Positions 1-12,900 of a stretch of DNA of 64,000 nucleotides are shown piece by piece (position 1 is the stretch's first letter; every line of letters begins with the position of its first letter). A program made the translations under genes and the position numbers. The notes under the pieces were generated by a model. That model was given only the letters and a program-made list of their open reading frames with translations. It was not told the origin of the DNA and did no database searches. Source of the stretch: Spodoptera frugiperda (taxonomy: Eukaryota > Arthropoda > Insecta > Lepidoptera > Noctuidae); the NCBI RefSeq assembly GCF_023101765.2, contig NC_064229.1, positions 6,114,473 through 6,178,472 on the forward strand, given 5' to 3'.

Positions 1-2
1 GA

Positions 3-3000
3 TCTCCGGAGAGGGAACCGTCGCCGCCGATGCCGACGATACCGCCGCCTCCACCCCCAGCAGTAGTCGACGACGATCTGACCAGTACCTGGACTACTGA
101 CATCCCCGATTTTGTGCCCAATCAACTTGCCAACGTCGACGACGAGGAAGAACCACACGCGATTGCTCTTTACGATTACTTCACTGATCATCCGGACGAT
201 TTATGCTTTTCGGTAAGTGTATATCGATTCTAGTAAACATGAGTCATCACTGAAATTTTATCTGTTATCACTGCATGTTAGATAATAATATTTTATTTTG
301 CAATCACCTTATCTCCAAGATTGTGCAAGCGTAGTTATACAATTAGAAGGTGGGAGAACGAAATCGAGCGAAACTCGCGGAACAATTTGCAAATATTTGG
401 TGATTTTGTTTTGTTTACATCTCATGGCTCCTGGCCAGAACACCTGCCTATTTTTAGACATTGTAGGTGTACCGTGTGTGTGTCCGTATCCCGTTGTCAT
501 TGACTTAAAATCTGTATTTGCGAAACAAGTTGAAGGTGAACTGAACTTGACAGAATTCCTGCTTCGGTCTGTAATTTCATCATTTCGCAGTGACGACTTA
601 ATGACAAATTAATTATTATCGATACATCTTTCTTGAATTTTACACAAAAAAAAGAAAATTAAGCCGACAGAAAACTGTTGAAGGCAAATCCTCCGCTAAC
701 GTAGGTCACAGGTGACAGACGTGGTAGTTATTGTACTAAAAAATAAGTAATATCTACGTAACTATAATACACACGTTATTGATATTGCTATTTCCTAATG
801 ATGCAATTCCTTATGACCTAGCAGTTGTATTGTAAAATGTATTTACTATTATAAAACTTGTGTTCATTGTTGGATCTAAACTATTTAATCTATTGTATCG
901 TTGTTTACTTTATGCACAAAATAGAAATATCAATAAACAAGATCCTAATGCGTCTCTCACAACATCATTCGAGTGTTTGTTCTTTGTACCTGTACCTAGG
1001 CGTTACGAGATCATTTAATTACTATATTTAATTTAGCGCTACGTTTTATTTGAAAATGAAACAGTCTAAATTGCATTATACAATCATTTGTGTATGTATG
1101 TCGGTACATGAGTTCATGCTTCCTGTAATGGAACTTTTTAAATTGTATTCAATTACAATTATTTTTTAAAACAGTAAAATAAAGGAACGGTTTATAATAA
1201 GGAAGTAGTTACTAATCTCGATTCCTTTACGCTTTATATAGAAAAAGTAGGTGACGTTAGTCTTCATTATTTTATTGTCTTTGTCCGTATATCAGAACGT
1301 TCTTTATGGTCAAGATAAAGCTAGTTTGTAGTTGTAGCGTAAAGTGTAGGGTCTGTAATAGAGAACGGTAATTAAAGTGATATCATGGGCGAGAAGCGTC
1401 AAGTGTAGGCTATGTAGGCGCGGCAGTACACTACTTTCGAATGCATTGATACAAGTTGTGTAGTTATTTACAGTATGAGTATATTATGTACAGAGGAATG
1501 TGTATAGGAATCTTCATCTTCATCGATTAGTTAATGGGATTTCAGTATCAGTACAGAAATTGGAATAATGCCAGATTGATGTTATTGGTTAATGATCGGG
1601 TTGAAGCAGTGTTGTTTCAATATTCGATACTAATGATGATGTAGTGGTTACAAAGCAAAGGAATTTATGAAATACACTATGTCGCCTGCAATAGTGATAT
1701 TTCCTTTCTTCAATATCGTTAATTGGGCAATGAGTGCAGCAATAACCAAAGTTTATAGACTATTCTCGTTACACGCTGTTCAATGTGCAATGGTTTAAAG
1801 TACTGTTAAACACAAATCCACTGATGTTTGTATGGGCGTTGGAATTATACAAATATGCTGTTCTAGATATTTTGCGTGGTTAGAATTTGAATGTGTTAAA
1901 TCTCCTTTTTGGTTGTATGATCTAAGATCTGAATCTAACTGCTGACTTTCAAAACATTCGAGAAACATGGATATTTTCATGAATCTCAATGAACGCCGCC
2001 GGCGTGTTATTTGAGCAAAAAATAGCTCAACACAAAACCCATTTATCTAGATCTGTGGCCGTAATGTAACCATTCGCTTTGTACTTGTTGTAGGCGATGT
2101 TTAAAATTCAAAGGCAGGAGTTAACAGATGTGAATACTTAACGACCGTTTGCGTACAATGCTCACCAATTGTTCAAATTTGCACTGATCGTATTTATTGT
2201 TTTTTTACGTATTACCATATGCATTGCCATTCTACGTAGCTACGCAGGAACACATGGAGTGACGCAGGCAGACATTGTGCTGCGTGCTATCCGTTACGTT
2301 AAAACGTGGCTTTAAGGTGTAACTCTGTACCGACTTTCCGGGAATTGCTTGTTTGGGGCGTACATCGAGTCTGTTTTCAGTAATCGCTCATGTTTATATT
2401 ATTTCTGACGTATAACGCCTGCTGGCAATTTTATTGATAGTGATTGTTTTGCAGTGGACGCGCCATTATCACTTAGGCAGGAACTTGTTATCATCACCAC
2501 TTCCCATATGTGTAGATCGTTTCACAAGATTTTATTGAATCGTTTTTGTTATTACATGACAACATCACTGTCCACTAAAAGGCGTTTTATGTTCTTAACG
2601 ATGACGTTACTTTTGAGTGAGTTTACTTTTACGTACATATCTACTTTCTATTTTGTGTAGTTAGGTTGGCTAGCTTAGCAACTATTTAGTTATCTAGTCA
2701 GTTTAGCGTATGTAAACGTCAGCGTTGTCCGAAGCCACACGGATAGCGTATGGAAAAATCCAATTAAACCAATTTATTATAGAGCAGGTACCGACGGACG
2801 TATTTAGCAACACTGGCACGTGATGTAGGCGATTATGAAATGTAGGTTTATGTAGTCACTGGAACTAATAAAACCTCGACTCCGTCTGATACGAAAACCG
2901 TAATGTACAACGCATTTTCGTTCATAATTAGTGACGGTCAAGAGTAATTATTGCTTAACTCTACCAAAACCCAAATCACGGAAATAGAATGTAACATACA

Positions 3001-5000
3001 TACAAAATAGACTGCCTCGTTGAGCACAGGGTCTTGTATAATCCTCGAATATTCCAGAAAAGTTAGGCTTTTGATATCCAAATTAATGAAGCTGATAGGA
3101 TGCTACATTCAAAATGTTCTCGTCTATAGGCCTCTGCCTTCACCTACTCCTTTAGGTATCAAAACTCTATCAACTCCTACAAAGAAGCCGCCGTGTTATG
3201 TTTTAGCAAACAGTTTACAAACTGCTTACCACGAAATCATACAAAATACATGCAGACGCATTTGGAATTAGGTTCAACGTACTCGTACTTAGAGCGGTTT
3301 CAATTTTGTTTACATTGATCATATATCTGCGTGTGCGTACATACGTAGTTACGTACATAAGATTTATATACCAATTCGTAATTGTTTTTCAATAGGATAA
3401 AGGGATTTCGCGGTTCGTTGAGTATCAACAAAGGCCGCTATTCATGTTTGTTTATAAATAAAATTCGCTTTTATAAAACGAACGACGCAGATTCTTGTGT
3501 AAGTTATCGAGATGACATAAATTGTTTTGATGATACGCACACACACGCACTTTAAAAATTGCGTCGTACTATTTTATTGTTGTCTCGTAAATTCGTAACA
3601 ATTAATAACTCGTGTATGTCCAGTATCTAAAGACTGAGATAAGATAAAGTAGCAGAGGTGTCTTTCCTGCTTTATTTTTAATACGTGTGATTCATTATTA
3701 AAAATGTCCAGATACTTTTGTAAACAAACTATAAGATGTAGGATTACGTAGATTAAAGCGTGTTTGTAAATACATTTTGGTTTTCTAGAACGTTTTTGAT
3801 AACCAACTAAGAAATCCTCAGTCTCATTCATTCAAAACTCATTATCGCCCTTATACCGATGAAGCAGTAGTCAGATAAAGTTCCATTGAATTACTAATCG
3901 ATTGCGTAAATGCCACATTCCCGTTATAGTAAACAGTCCCTAGTAAGAGCATTAGTAAGTTATTGTCGTCTGGCGTGTTGCATAGTTCGCTCTGATTATA
4001 CAGGGAAAGTTAATTAAGTCAGTGGGTACCTACCGATGTCTTTACCCTCGCTGTAACGTAGTTCGCAATTCGCAAGTGATTAAACTAAAAGACAAACACG
4101 CAACGTTTCGTAATTACGATGATTAGTGAATCAGAGCGGGTCATGAGTTCAGTTCAGTTATAAATCTTTAAACAATCGCATGTGAGGTTCGTACTCCGTG
4201 CCCGTAGTAGAACGAGATGGAATAGAGGTCACTGCGCCTCGCTTCTCGCAGAAGGTCGGATGTATAATGTGAGGATGTAGTTATCGCGTGAACATCAGTT
4301 TATTGGGTCACTAATTACGATCGTTCAATTGAATTCACGTCCTTTGATACCGATTGACCATTCATTAGACACTAGACGGCTATTAATAAAACCTGAATTG
4401 GTATTGCTATCAATGTCAGCGCTGTTTATTCTCTTTTGTTTTTACTTGCTAGCTTTATAGCAAGTTGTATACGTCAGTGATTTGACGTGTTTGTTGGCAA
4501 TGTCTGTTTTTCAGCTTATTCTCAGAGGTTCATTAACTCAGCAAAAAATAGAGGACAGTTATTTAAATATCGCGTGATTTTAACATGCTGCGTTGGTAGC
4601 GTGAGCATTACATGGTACTTTAGATTCAGGTAACAATGTATGTTGCAGTTCAATGTCTCATGTTATGTATTGTCATTTACAGGCCAACTCGAAGATAAAG
4701 TTGATACGGCGAGTGGACCAAGAATGGCTGTTTGGCAGTTTAAGGAGCGGCGCGCAGGGTCTGTTCCCGTCCAACTACGTGGAGATCAAGGTTCCTCTAC
4801 CTAACGAGGCTGCCCCGCCGACACCTCTCCTCGGCGTCGCTGTCGCACTTTACGACTTTGAACCTGTAGAGCCAGGCGACCTACGCTTCGCCACAGGTGA
4901 CACTATAAAAGTTAAGAACAAACTTAACGATGAGTGGTACTTTGGCGAGTGTAACGGACTGAAAGGACAATTCCCAATTAACTATGTACAGATGAGTTAA
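3..5000 (+). CDS. Tandem SH3-domain protein, C-terminal part (5' end outside window)
   Basis: Two coding exons are visible: 3-212 and 4683-5000, joined in phase 0 across a 4.47-kb intron (donor GTAAGT at 213, acceptor TTACAG before 4683). The frame is open to the left edge, so the gene begins outside the window. The visible part is a Pro-rich stretch (six consecutive Pro), an acidic linker and two SH3 domains. SH3-1 starts at ALYDYF, is interrupted by the intron, and has the EWLFGS and GLFPSNYVEI motifs. SH3-2 has ALYDFEP, EWYFGE and GQFPINYVQM, with the stop right after it. SH3 domains bind Pro-rich peptides, so an adaptor role in signalling or cytoskeleton is likely. The family is not identified; SORBS, SH3D19 or DNMBP-like adaptors are possible. 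A poly(A) signal AATAAA lies at 5261-5266. The intron shows no further exon or recognised repeat. Confidence 0.85.
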
Positions 5001-6235
5001 ACAAGGAGTTTGAATCAGCTCAGTCTCGCGCTTCGTTCCCGGTGTCTTGATAAATTGCGAGTAACATGTGATACTGATACACCAAGACTGACGTCTACCA
5101 TATTAACACGATGTCACTATTTTGTAAACGGTATTTTAGCACTTCCTTGATGTATGGCAGACAGTTCCAGTCTATTTTGGATATTTGTTTTCCTCGGTGC
5201 AATACATTATATTTAGTAAAGGAGAACAAAATCCGTCCCAGTAATACTGATGAATTGGTCAATAAATTTTGAACACATCAGAGATTGACGCCTGAGCCAT
5301 GGATTTGTACAATTATAATGATTTATTTGCGTTTTCGCACTAATGTTGCCATAATAACGTAAGTGCCCGCTATTTGCTGTATTACCATTTTGGGCTTTTA
5401 TGAAATTAATATATTGAGTAGTAACGTTCCAACGACTGAATGTAAATAATAAGAGCTTGTATAAAATAATTAACGTCCCTAAATTAGAAAATGTAGATAT
5501 TATTTGTAATGGTTGTGTAGTCTCTTTTCGATCTGATTATTTGTTTTAGTTAAATTGATTACGATGACATGTAATTATTATGTTTAGTCAGGACATAGTT
5601 GCAATGGTACCCATGCGTTTATGTAATTCGTAGATGGTTTGTGATTTAAAAATCATGTTTAGGAAATTTGTTTATCAGAGATTTATCAAACACTTTCTGG
5701 TCATTATTGTGTCCTGTAAGTTGCGCGCGAATCACGTTGTGCTTGATATTACTAACTTTAGTTAATATTGTATTATAATGATATTCTAAATTGCAATCAC
5801 TGTCGTTACACGTAGTATATGGATAGCCTTTGGGTGAAATTACTGTATGTATACTTATGTTCGTCTAAAATATTATTTTAGGTGTCAGTTTTGTACATTT
5901 TTTATTGTTCCGTTTGTGTCATAACTTTAAGTGTATTATTTGGTGGGACCATAATGTTAAGTGCCTTGAGTATTTACTTATGTGTATATGATGAAGTAAT
6001 TTATAACAAAATAAATCTAATAATTCCAATTAATATTGTATTTTTGTTATTTATATCCCTGCCATAAGCTGATTTTAGGTCAAAGTTTAATATGCAATTG
6101 AGTTTATTTTGACTCTTGATGTTTTGTAAGCATTGTGTATGGAAATAGAACATTCCAAACGGCAAGATGTTTTGGGTTTCTCGAGTGGTGGATTATAATA
6201 GTTATTTCGATAGCGACAAGAGTGGTATCGCCATG

Positions 6236-6490
6236 CTTCGGCACGAATGGGCCGGCTCGACCGGAGGCCTCTCAAAAAACCGATGTGAAGCAATGCTTGT
6301 GAGAGTGAGGTTACCGGAGACCCCCTTCTCAATCTTCCTAATCCCCGATTCCCCAACAACCCTTAAGTTCCTAACCCCCAAAAAGTTGGCAACGCACTTT
6401 TAACGCCTCTGGTGTTTAGGGTGTCCTTGGGCGGCGGCGGTTGCTTACCATCAGGTTATCCGTCTGCTCGTTTACCTATTTACCCTAAAA
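6236..6490 (+). repeat. Lepidopteran SINE-like interspersed repeat
   Basis: It begins around 'cggcacgaatgggccggctc', passes through a C-rich middle and 'ggcaacgcacttttaacgcc', and ends with 'ccatcaggttatccgtctgc' followed by an A-rich tail. This arrangement is very common in lepidopteran genomes. Diverged relatives occur at 53616-53785 (+) and 63459-63600 (-). Family assignment is from memory. Confidence 0.7.
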
Positions 6491-6868
6491 AAGATTTGGT
6501 AAATGGTGGAGTTGGCTTGGTATAAGCAGGGCAAGTGTTTAGAAATTTTGAATTCAGTAACTGAACACAGCACTGTTCTATTCAATCCGATTGTGCTTGA
6601 TACATGACAATAGATTACCCTCCCAAATGTTTATCTACTTATATGAAATTAAAAACAAACTGCCGTCATCATTACGAATAAAAGTTTTGATAATAACGAT
6701 ACCAAATTGATAAATAAATAATAAGGTAAACCTTGTACATACTTTCAAAAATTGCTTGGGGAAATACAGTACTTCGTTTTATTATCTTTATAAAAATATC
6801 AATTCAAGTTTAATATAAGGTTAAAAGATAAGATACATTTATGCGGATAGGTAGGTACGTAACCTATA

Positions 6869-7069
6869 AGGTAAGCGTCCACAGGCCCGCATCGTACGCA
6901 TCGCACGCAATGGATTTTAGTTCAGTCTTGTATAGAAACTTATACAACTGCGTCCACTGATCTGCATCGTACGGACCGCTTCATCGGCAATGCCTACATG
7001 CGATGCGTACCGATGACGTCATATGGAATGCGTGCAAAGCGTACATTGCGGATCTGTGGCCGCTTACCT
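6869..7069. mobile_element. Fold-back MITE with ~45-bp terminal inverted repeats
   Basis: The left end AGGTAAGCGTCCACAGGCCC and the reverse complement of the right end, AGGTAAGCGGCCACAGATCC, match over about 45 bp with roughly ten mismatches. The interior carries a second small fold-back and no coding capacity. The flanks are TA-rich (ctata / ataca), so the target duplication is ambiguous. Superfamily not assigned. Confidence 0.65.
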
Positions 7070-8430
7070 ATACAAATAGAATATTATATAGGTAAATACC
7101 CTCCCACTCTGTTTCCATACCAATGTAGGTAGTCTAGTTACAAAGTGCAAAACTACGCAACGTCCGGAAATAAATATAGATTAGATGAGTAGATGGTGCA
7201 TACTATATACGAATACCACAATAATAGTTATCCGTGTAATAGTAAATAATGTAATTGCAATCGCCGACTCAAGCATATTTGGTAGAGACCGGATTAATTT
7301 TATCAACCTATCCCTGATCAGTTTGTATCAACTTTACATGAGGTGTTAAACAAAGGATTTATAAAATTATGGTTAATTCTTTCAGCAGGATCTCTAACGT
7401 TCTGAGATATCAGGAATAGTTTTCCGTTTTCCTACCTAAATCAGAAAATTATCTCTATATGGGATGTTACTTTTTGGGAGAAGTCCGACGCAGATACCTA
7501 TCCACCAGGGAAAAATTGAAACTTCTGGAAAAATTAAGGTTTATAAATCAGAAGATATTATTGGAGGTTCTCCTTCAATTTATCAGTGCTGGATCCAACC
7601 ACGTTGAGAAAAACGTTAGTTGTAGATTTTCTATCTTATAAAGAGGCTTGTAATAGAATAAAAAAAGTATAAATTCATCACATGTAGTGAGTTTATTATC
7701 TGAACAAAAATAATCTATAAGTTCTTAAAATATTTACAATTCCTTAAATTACAACTTACTGTCAACATACCCTGTTCGCTTTTCAACCGTTGCGTTCAAA
7801 CATTATTAACTAGACGTGTAGGTGGCAAGAGGACATTCCGAGCGATCTACTTTCCATGAGTCTTATAATTACGGATAAGTTAACAGCGATGTAAGTCATA
7901 TCGGCCCTTCACGATACTTACAACATGTTGAAAAGAGAAGAGAGGGCGGGGATTCTCCTAATCTTACATAACATTATATAAGCTAATTTTCTAATAACAC
8001 AGTCCCATACATTACCCTAGCATATACTTAGATCGGCTCCGCGATACTGTCGCTACGGTTCACTTCCTATACACAACTAACGTGGACATTCAGGTACATA
8101 ACATACATAAAGCAATACAAGTATATGCTTTTTAAAATCATAAACAAATGTATGAACTGATGACAGGACAATTTGCGACGATGAGAATGAATTGAAAGAA
8201 TGATGACCACTGACCTGTATCAATACAGTTACTTCAATAAATGTGAATAAAAATAGCGGTGACATGGTCTTGCCGCGGGACGCGACTTCGTTAGCGGAAT
8301 TGCTATCGTTTGTATGATCGGAAAAGTTTATATTCGCATACTTTTCAACCTTATTCCTAAAGAAATAAGGATGAAAAGCGGTTAACACGGCGTTTTACAT
8401 CTACAACATCTATGCTTTGGTACGTAACAA

Positions 8431-8809
8431 CAAGGCTCGGATACCGGTTAAATTTTCAAACCGTTATTATGTACTTGTACGCAAAACCTTTACATTGGGT
8501 TTCGTTCGCGAAACCGGTTTTTTTAAACCGGTATTTGGAACAGTATTTTCATAAAGGTTTTTTCGGATTAACCGGTTTAGAGCAATAAAAACCGGTTAAT
8601 ACGACGCACATCAAAGAAACGCCGCGCGCTGTTCAGCTTATTTCAATAATAATATTTCAACGCGTGTACCGACATGCCCCTCGTCGAATAAACCGGTTAA
8701 TTTAGGTTAAAATAAAGTTCTTTAATGTTCACGTTCTTAAGAAAAGTTCGGAGGAAAACCGATATAAACCGGTATTAACCGGTATTTTTTAAACCGGTTC
8801 CGAGCCTTG
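8431..8809. mobile_element. Non-autonomous hAT-type element with perfect 8-bp TSD
   Basis: The element is 379 bp. The left end is CAAGGCTCGGATACCGGTT and the reverse complement of the right end is CAAGGCTCGGAACCGGTTT. Identical 8-bp flanks CGTAACAA (8423-8430 and 8810-8817) are the target duplication, and 8 bp with a CA start is typical of hAT transposons. There is no transposase. Nine copies of the palindrome ACCGGT lie inside, at 8443, 8513, 8527, 8571, 8591, 8692, 8768, 8778 and 8793. Confidence 0.85.
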
Positions 8810-9944
8810 CGTAACAATACTGGCGCACTAATGAACGGTCCTGTAACATATATTGGATCATTAACATAAGTACCGCCTTTACTTCTTGAATGTGAACTGA
8901 AGAAACGAAACGTGATGAAGAAAAATGACTGCATTTAAGACTATGATCATTTACAATGAATATGACAATGATATGACTTAAGTACTTATTTAAAAACATC
9001 GAGCGACCTTATTAAGACTCTATTATTGAAAAAAGTCAGCTTGAAATTAACAAGAATTTTGAAAGCATCTTATGTCAAAAGCCGTAAGAGTGTTTTTAGT
9101 AAATTAAAATGACTAAGCGGCCGTATAAGGAAAAAGACAAGATCCCGGCAATATACCTACACAGCCTTGCATTCGTGTTATTTCGGACATTCGTCTCCAG
9201 TACGACGGTCATCGAATAGCGACCCATGCACAGCAGATGTAATACAAACCGATACTAAACAGTAATCTACGGTTAGATAATTGTAAGTATAAAAAGTGCA
9301 TTCTAACATAAACATCAGATATAAAGGTATCTGAAGTAATGTTCTAAGAAGTTTGTAGGTTCATATAAAGATACAATTGTGTAAATTCGAGTATTGATGC
9401 AGTACAATTGCACATTGAACATAAACAAACAGCTTCCCATACACGTCGCTAACACATAGCCAATCTAACTTGCTAGTTAAAGTACTTATAATCAGATGTT
9501 ATATAACATATTTGCAGCTTGCAAAGCTATACATTGTAAAGTTTAATAAATATATACACATTGCTATAACATCTGCAGTCTAAGCTTGCAATAATAATGC
9601 GACATCTATACACAAAAAGCGTTTAACAGTAGCACTTATTGTTCCATGTTTAATATGTACCGTTTTCTTATATATACAACAAACAGCATTATATGAGTAA
9701 CGACGTCGCTGACGTCCCGACGCTCGGCCTGTCTACGCCAAGTCGTGCTCGCTACGCGACGGTAACAACATGTTAATTTCGACAATCAAACATTAAAGTC
9801 GTTCTTCCAGAAACATTCTAGCGTACCCATTCATTGGCTTGGCCATGCAAATTAGTTGTTATCTTCAAGATGCGATGACGTATGCGTATTATTAATGATT
9901 TATGTCTATTTACAGTTACTCTATGACACGGGCGTCGCGGTGAC

Positions 9945-12900
9945 TTAGTCGGGTCGGTATATGGGTATTTTAGGAATAAACTCTATGAGAAGTACGTATT
10001 CCATCATGGATGAGGAGTCGCAGTGTTGCTTCGTGAGTCGCCAGCGAAGTCCCAGCTTGTTGTACAGTCGACTGTTCTCCCATTCCAATAGTTTGTTCAG
10101 AGAGTGTTGCGTCTGTAAAGAGAAAGCAATATTATTAGTTTACATAGCATTATACCTTAGGCAGAGGTGCACATTAATTATGAGATTATGTTACAAAGCT
10201 TATTTGTGTTGCGGCCTTATGGGGCGAGCCTGTCAGTACATACTGAACTGGACACCATTTCAGACTCCCTGCTACTGCTGAGAAAAGACTCAATAATACT
10301 AAACAGGAATGATGAGACCCAACGTCAGCATCAGAGAGCAGGTACTTATTTCTATTTATAAATTGATATTACTCAGATATGAGAAGACCTGTAAGCCACA
10401 GAGAGGTTTGTGTAGCTACCGACGTAAACAAAGATCTATATTATTATTTATGATACACAACATTGTGGATGGTCATAAATAATACATATAAACATCGAAG
10501 ATCGTGGAATATTTGGGTAAAATGGCGCAAGTACCTAGGTAGGTACTAAATTATTTATATTTGAGATATACGGATAGCTGTTTTGACAGATAGTTGAATA
10601 TTTGACTAAATATTTGGTTGTATGGTCTTGGAATGACCTTGTTTTGTCAAATAAAATCATCTCAATTACCAATTTGTGTCAATCTTCTTTGTGTAGTATA
10701 AGAAAAGGGTCTTTTCTATTTGTATAATATGTATTTCTTATTTAAATATACAAGAGTAGTTAGCAGTAGTATATTTAGTAGAAGAGAGGATAATAAAGCG
10801 GAGATTTATGAGGCCTTTCAGGATATTGTTATAGCACTGTCCGATAAATATTGACCTACTATCCATTTCTGGCTAGATAGTGAATTAAGGCCGGATATCC
10901 GTAGTAGTATCCCATATTTGAACTTCATATTATTAACTATATTTCATTCAAATACATGAAAGGACAATACATTGACAATATAATCAAGTTTGTATCAATA
11001 ATATCTTAGCAATAAAGAGATGATAAGTAATATTGTTTTTCTATTTATATGAATATTATATGGCTTCGTTATTACGCATTTACCGCATAAACGAGTAGCG
11101 ATAATTAAAAACGCAATTAGTAAACAATGTAATAAGTACATAGATCAAATTGTATATTTTGTATCATGTTCTGAAATAATTTTACCAATATTTTTGTTGA
11201 ATTTAATTAAAATAGTTTATTGTTTTAAAAATATTGGATTTCTGTTAAGTTACTAAAGGTTAATACTTTCCATACAACTCTGAGTAATGAGAACACTAAG
11301 CACAACAAGTCTATAAGGAAAACCACATTTGAGTTGCACATGAGCACCAACAACTTTTCCAAATGGGTAGTTAGGAAAGTGATAATAAACCAAATAAGGA
11401 TTTAAGGTTAGTCATTCAAAACTGTGGGGAATTGGGGATTTACAAATGTTAGGCATTTCAAAATAATGAAGCACGATGTAGGTACCTTCTTCCTTTAAAA
11501 TAAGGTGATAATGAAGAAGTGCAACAATTACATACATAAATATATAGTGCTAATGTTTATTACGGTACATAATTTACCTAGCCAATAAACATACATAGAC
11601 AAATGACACAAAAACGTGACCAAATGTCGAAGGCAGACATTACAGCGTAGTTTAAAATGTACTGATCTTGTATACCCATTTCCCATCAGTTTGCCTTTAA
11701 AGTTAGCACATTAAGCGTGCATAACGGCTAAATCAATAGAGCTTTGCTTCAAAAATAGACTTAGTATTTGTTAAATTGTTCGATCGAAGTGTTCAACCTT
11801 CAACTTCGGTTGGCGACGTTTGACGCAGTGTGCATGCCCATTAAATATGTATGCGTGCGAATTACCAGGAATAATTGTAATACAAACAATGTCTTGGACA
11901 GTATTGCAAGCTATATCTGTTTCGTGCTATTGTTCGTATGATTCAGGTCAGACGTAGCGGGATTTTAGAAGCTATTGTCAAAGTATTTTTTTAAAGTAAA
12001 GATTCTATTATTGCTGGTCATCAGTTGGTTTAGTTTGTTAAAGCCAAAGTAAAAATAATTTATTTCAATTTAATAAACAGAACAATAAACAGTTTGGAAA
12101 CATGGTGACATTATGCTGATGCCAGTGATATGATGCGACAAACTAAAATATCAGAAGTGCATAGAGTCCCATTCTCCCACTCGAAAACGTATATTCTGTC
12201 AGAGCAAGGGTTAGGGACAATTTGCCCTTAGAAAAAGAGGCCCATAACTAAATGTTTGAGACCTTTTTCCAAGGTTTATTTGCTACCATTTAGTTAGAAA
12301 AGCCATTCGTTCTCTGTTCTTCGAAAAAGCCGGACGCCCACATATTTTTACAGTTATGTATAAACTTACCCTTTTACTAAGACATATGACAGGCCAGAGA
12401 GAGCATCCTAAGGTGCAGCAGCAACACACGCAGCCGCAGAACAGCCACTTGACGTTGACGGGCAAAGTCTTCTTCAGCACGCTGTTGATGCGGGCCACTG
12501 TAGCCTGGTACTCCTCCGGCGCTACCCGCGACTGCAGCCCCGAAGGAAACTCCCCGTTGAAGCGGTTGCTTAGACCAAATCTGAAATTTTTGGTTGAAAT
12601 TATTAGTTTTACCTTGTACAGAATGGATAAGATTATTCATGGATGCTAATGAAAGTATATTTTATAATTGTCAATTCTTCTTATCATCTATACTGTTCCC
12701 AAAAATTTAATTAATCTTCTTCTCATTCAGGTTTAACTACCTCTCGAAGGTACATTTTTAAAATACTTACCCTTTACAATGCCTTTAGTTAGAGATACCA
12801 AAATGAATTTATTTCTGCATATTGTTAAAATTAATTTTTAGGTATAACCTTGTAAAGAATTAAACCATTTAAATAATAATTGAATTGTTAATATAATGTA

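Larger units (their letters stand above)
5267..9944. other. Intergenic and 3' flank of CHIC2, with three interspersed repeats
   Basis: No convincing coding exon was found on either strand. The stretch holds a SINE-like repeat (6236-6490), a fold-back MITE (6869-7069) and a hAT-type element (8431-8809), listed separately. The part nearest 9945 should include the CHIC2 3' UTR, but I could not fix its poly(A) site. Confidence 0.6.

Noticed and set aside
8077..8388. 103-codon minus-strand open frame
   Set aside because: No domain, poor start context and AT-rich composition. It lies in the possible CHIC2 3' flank.
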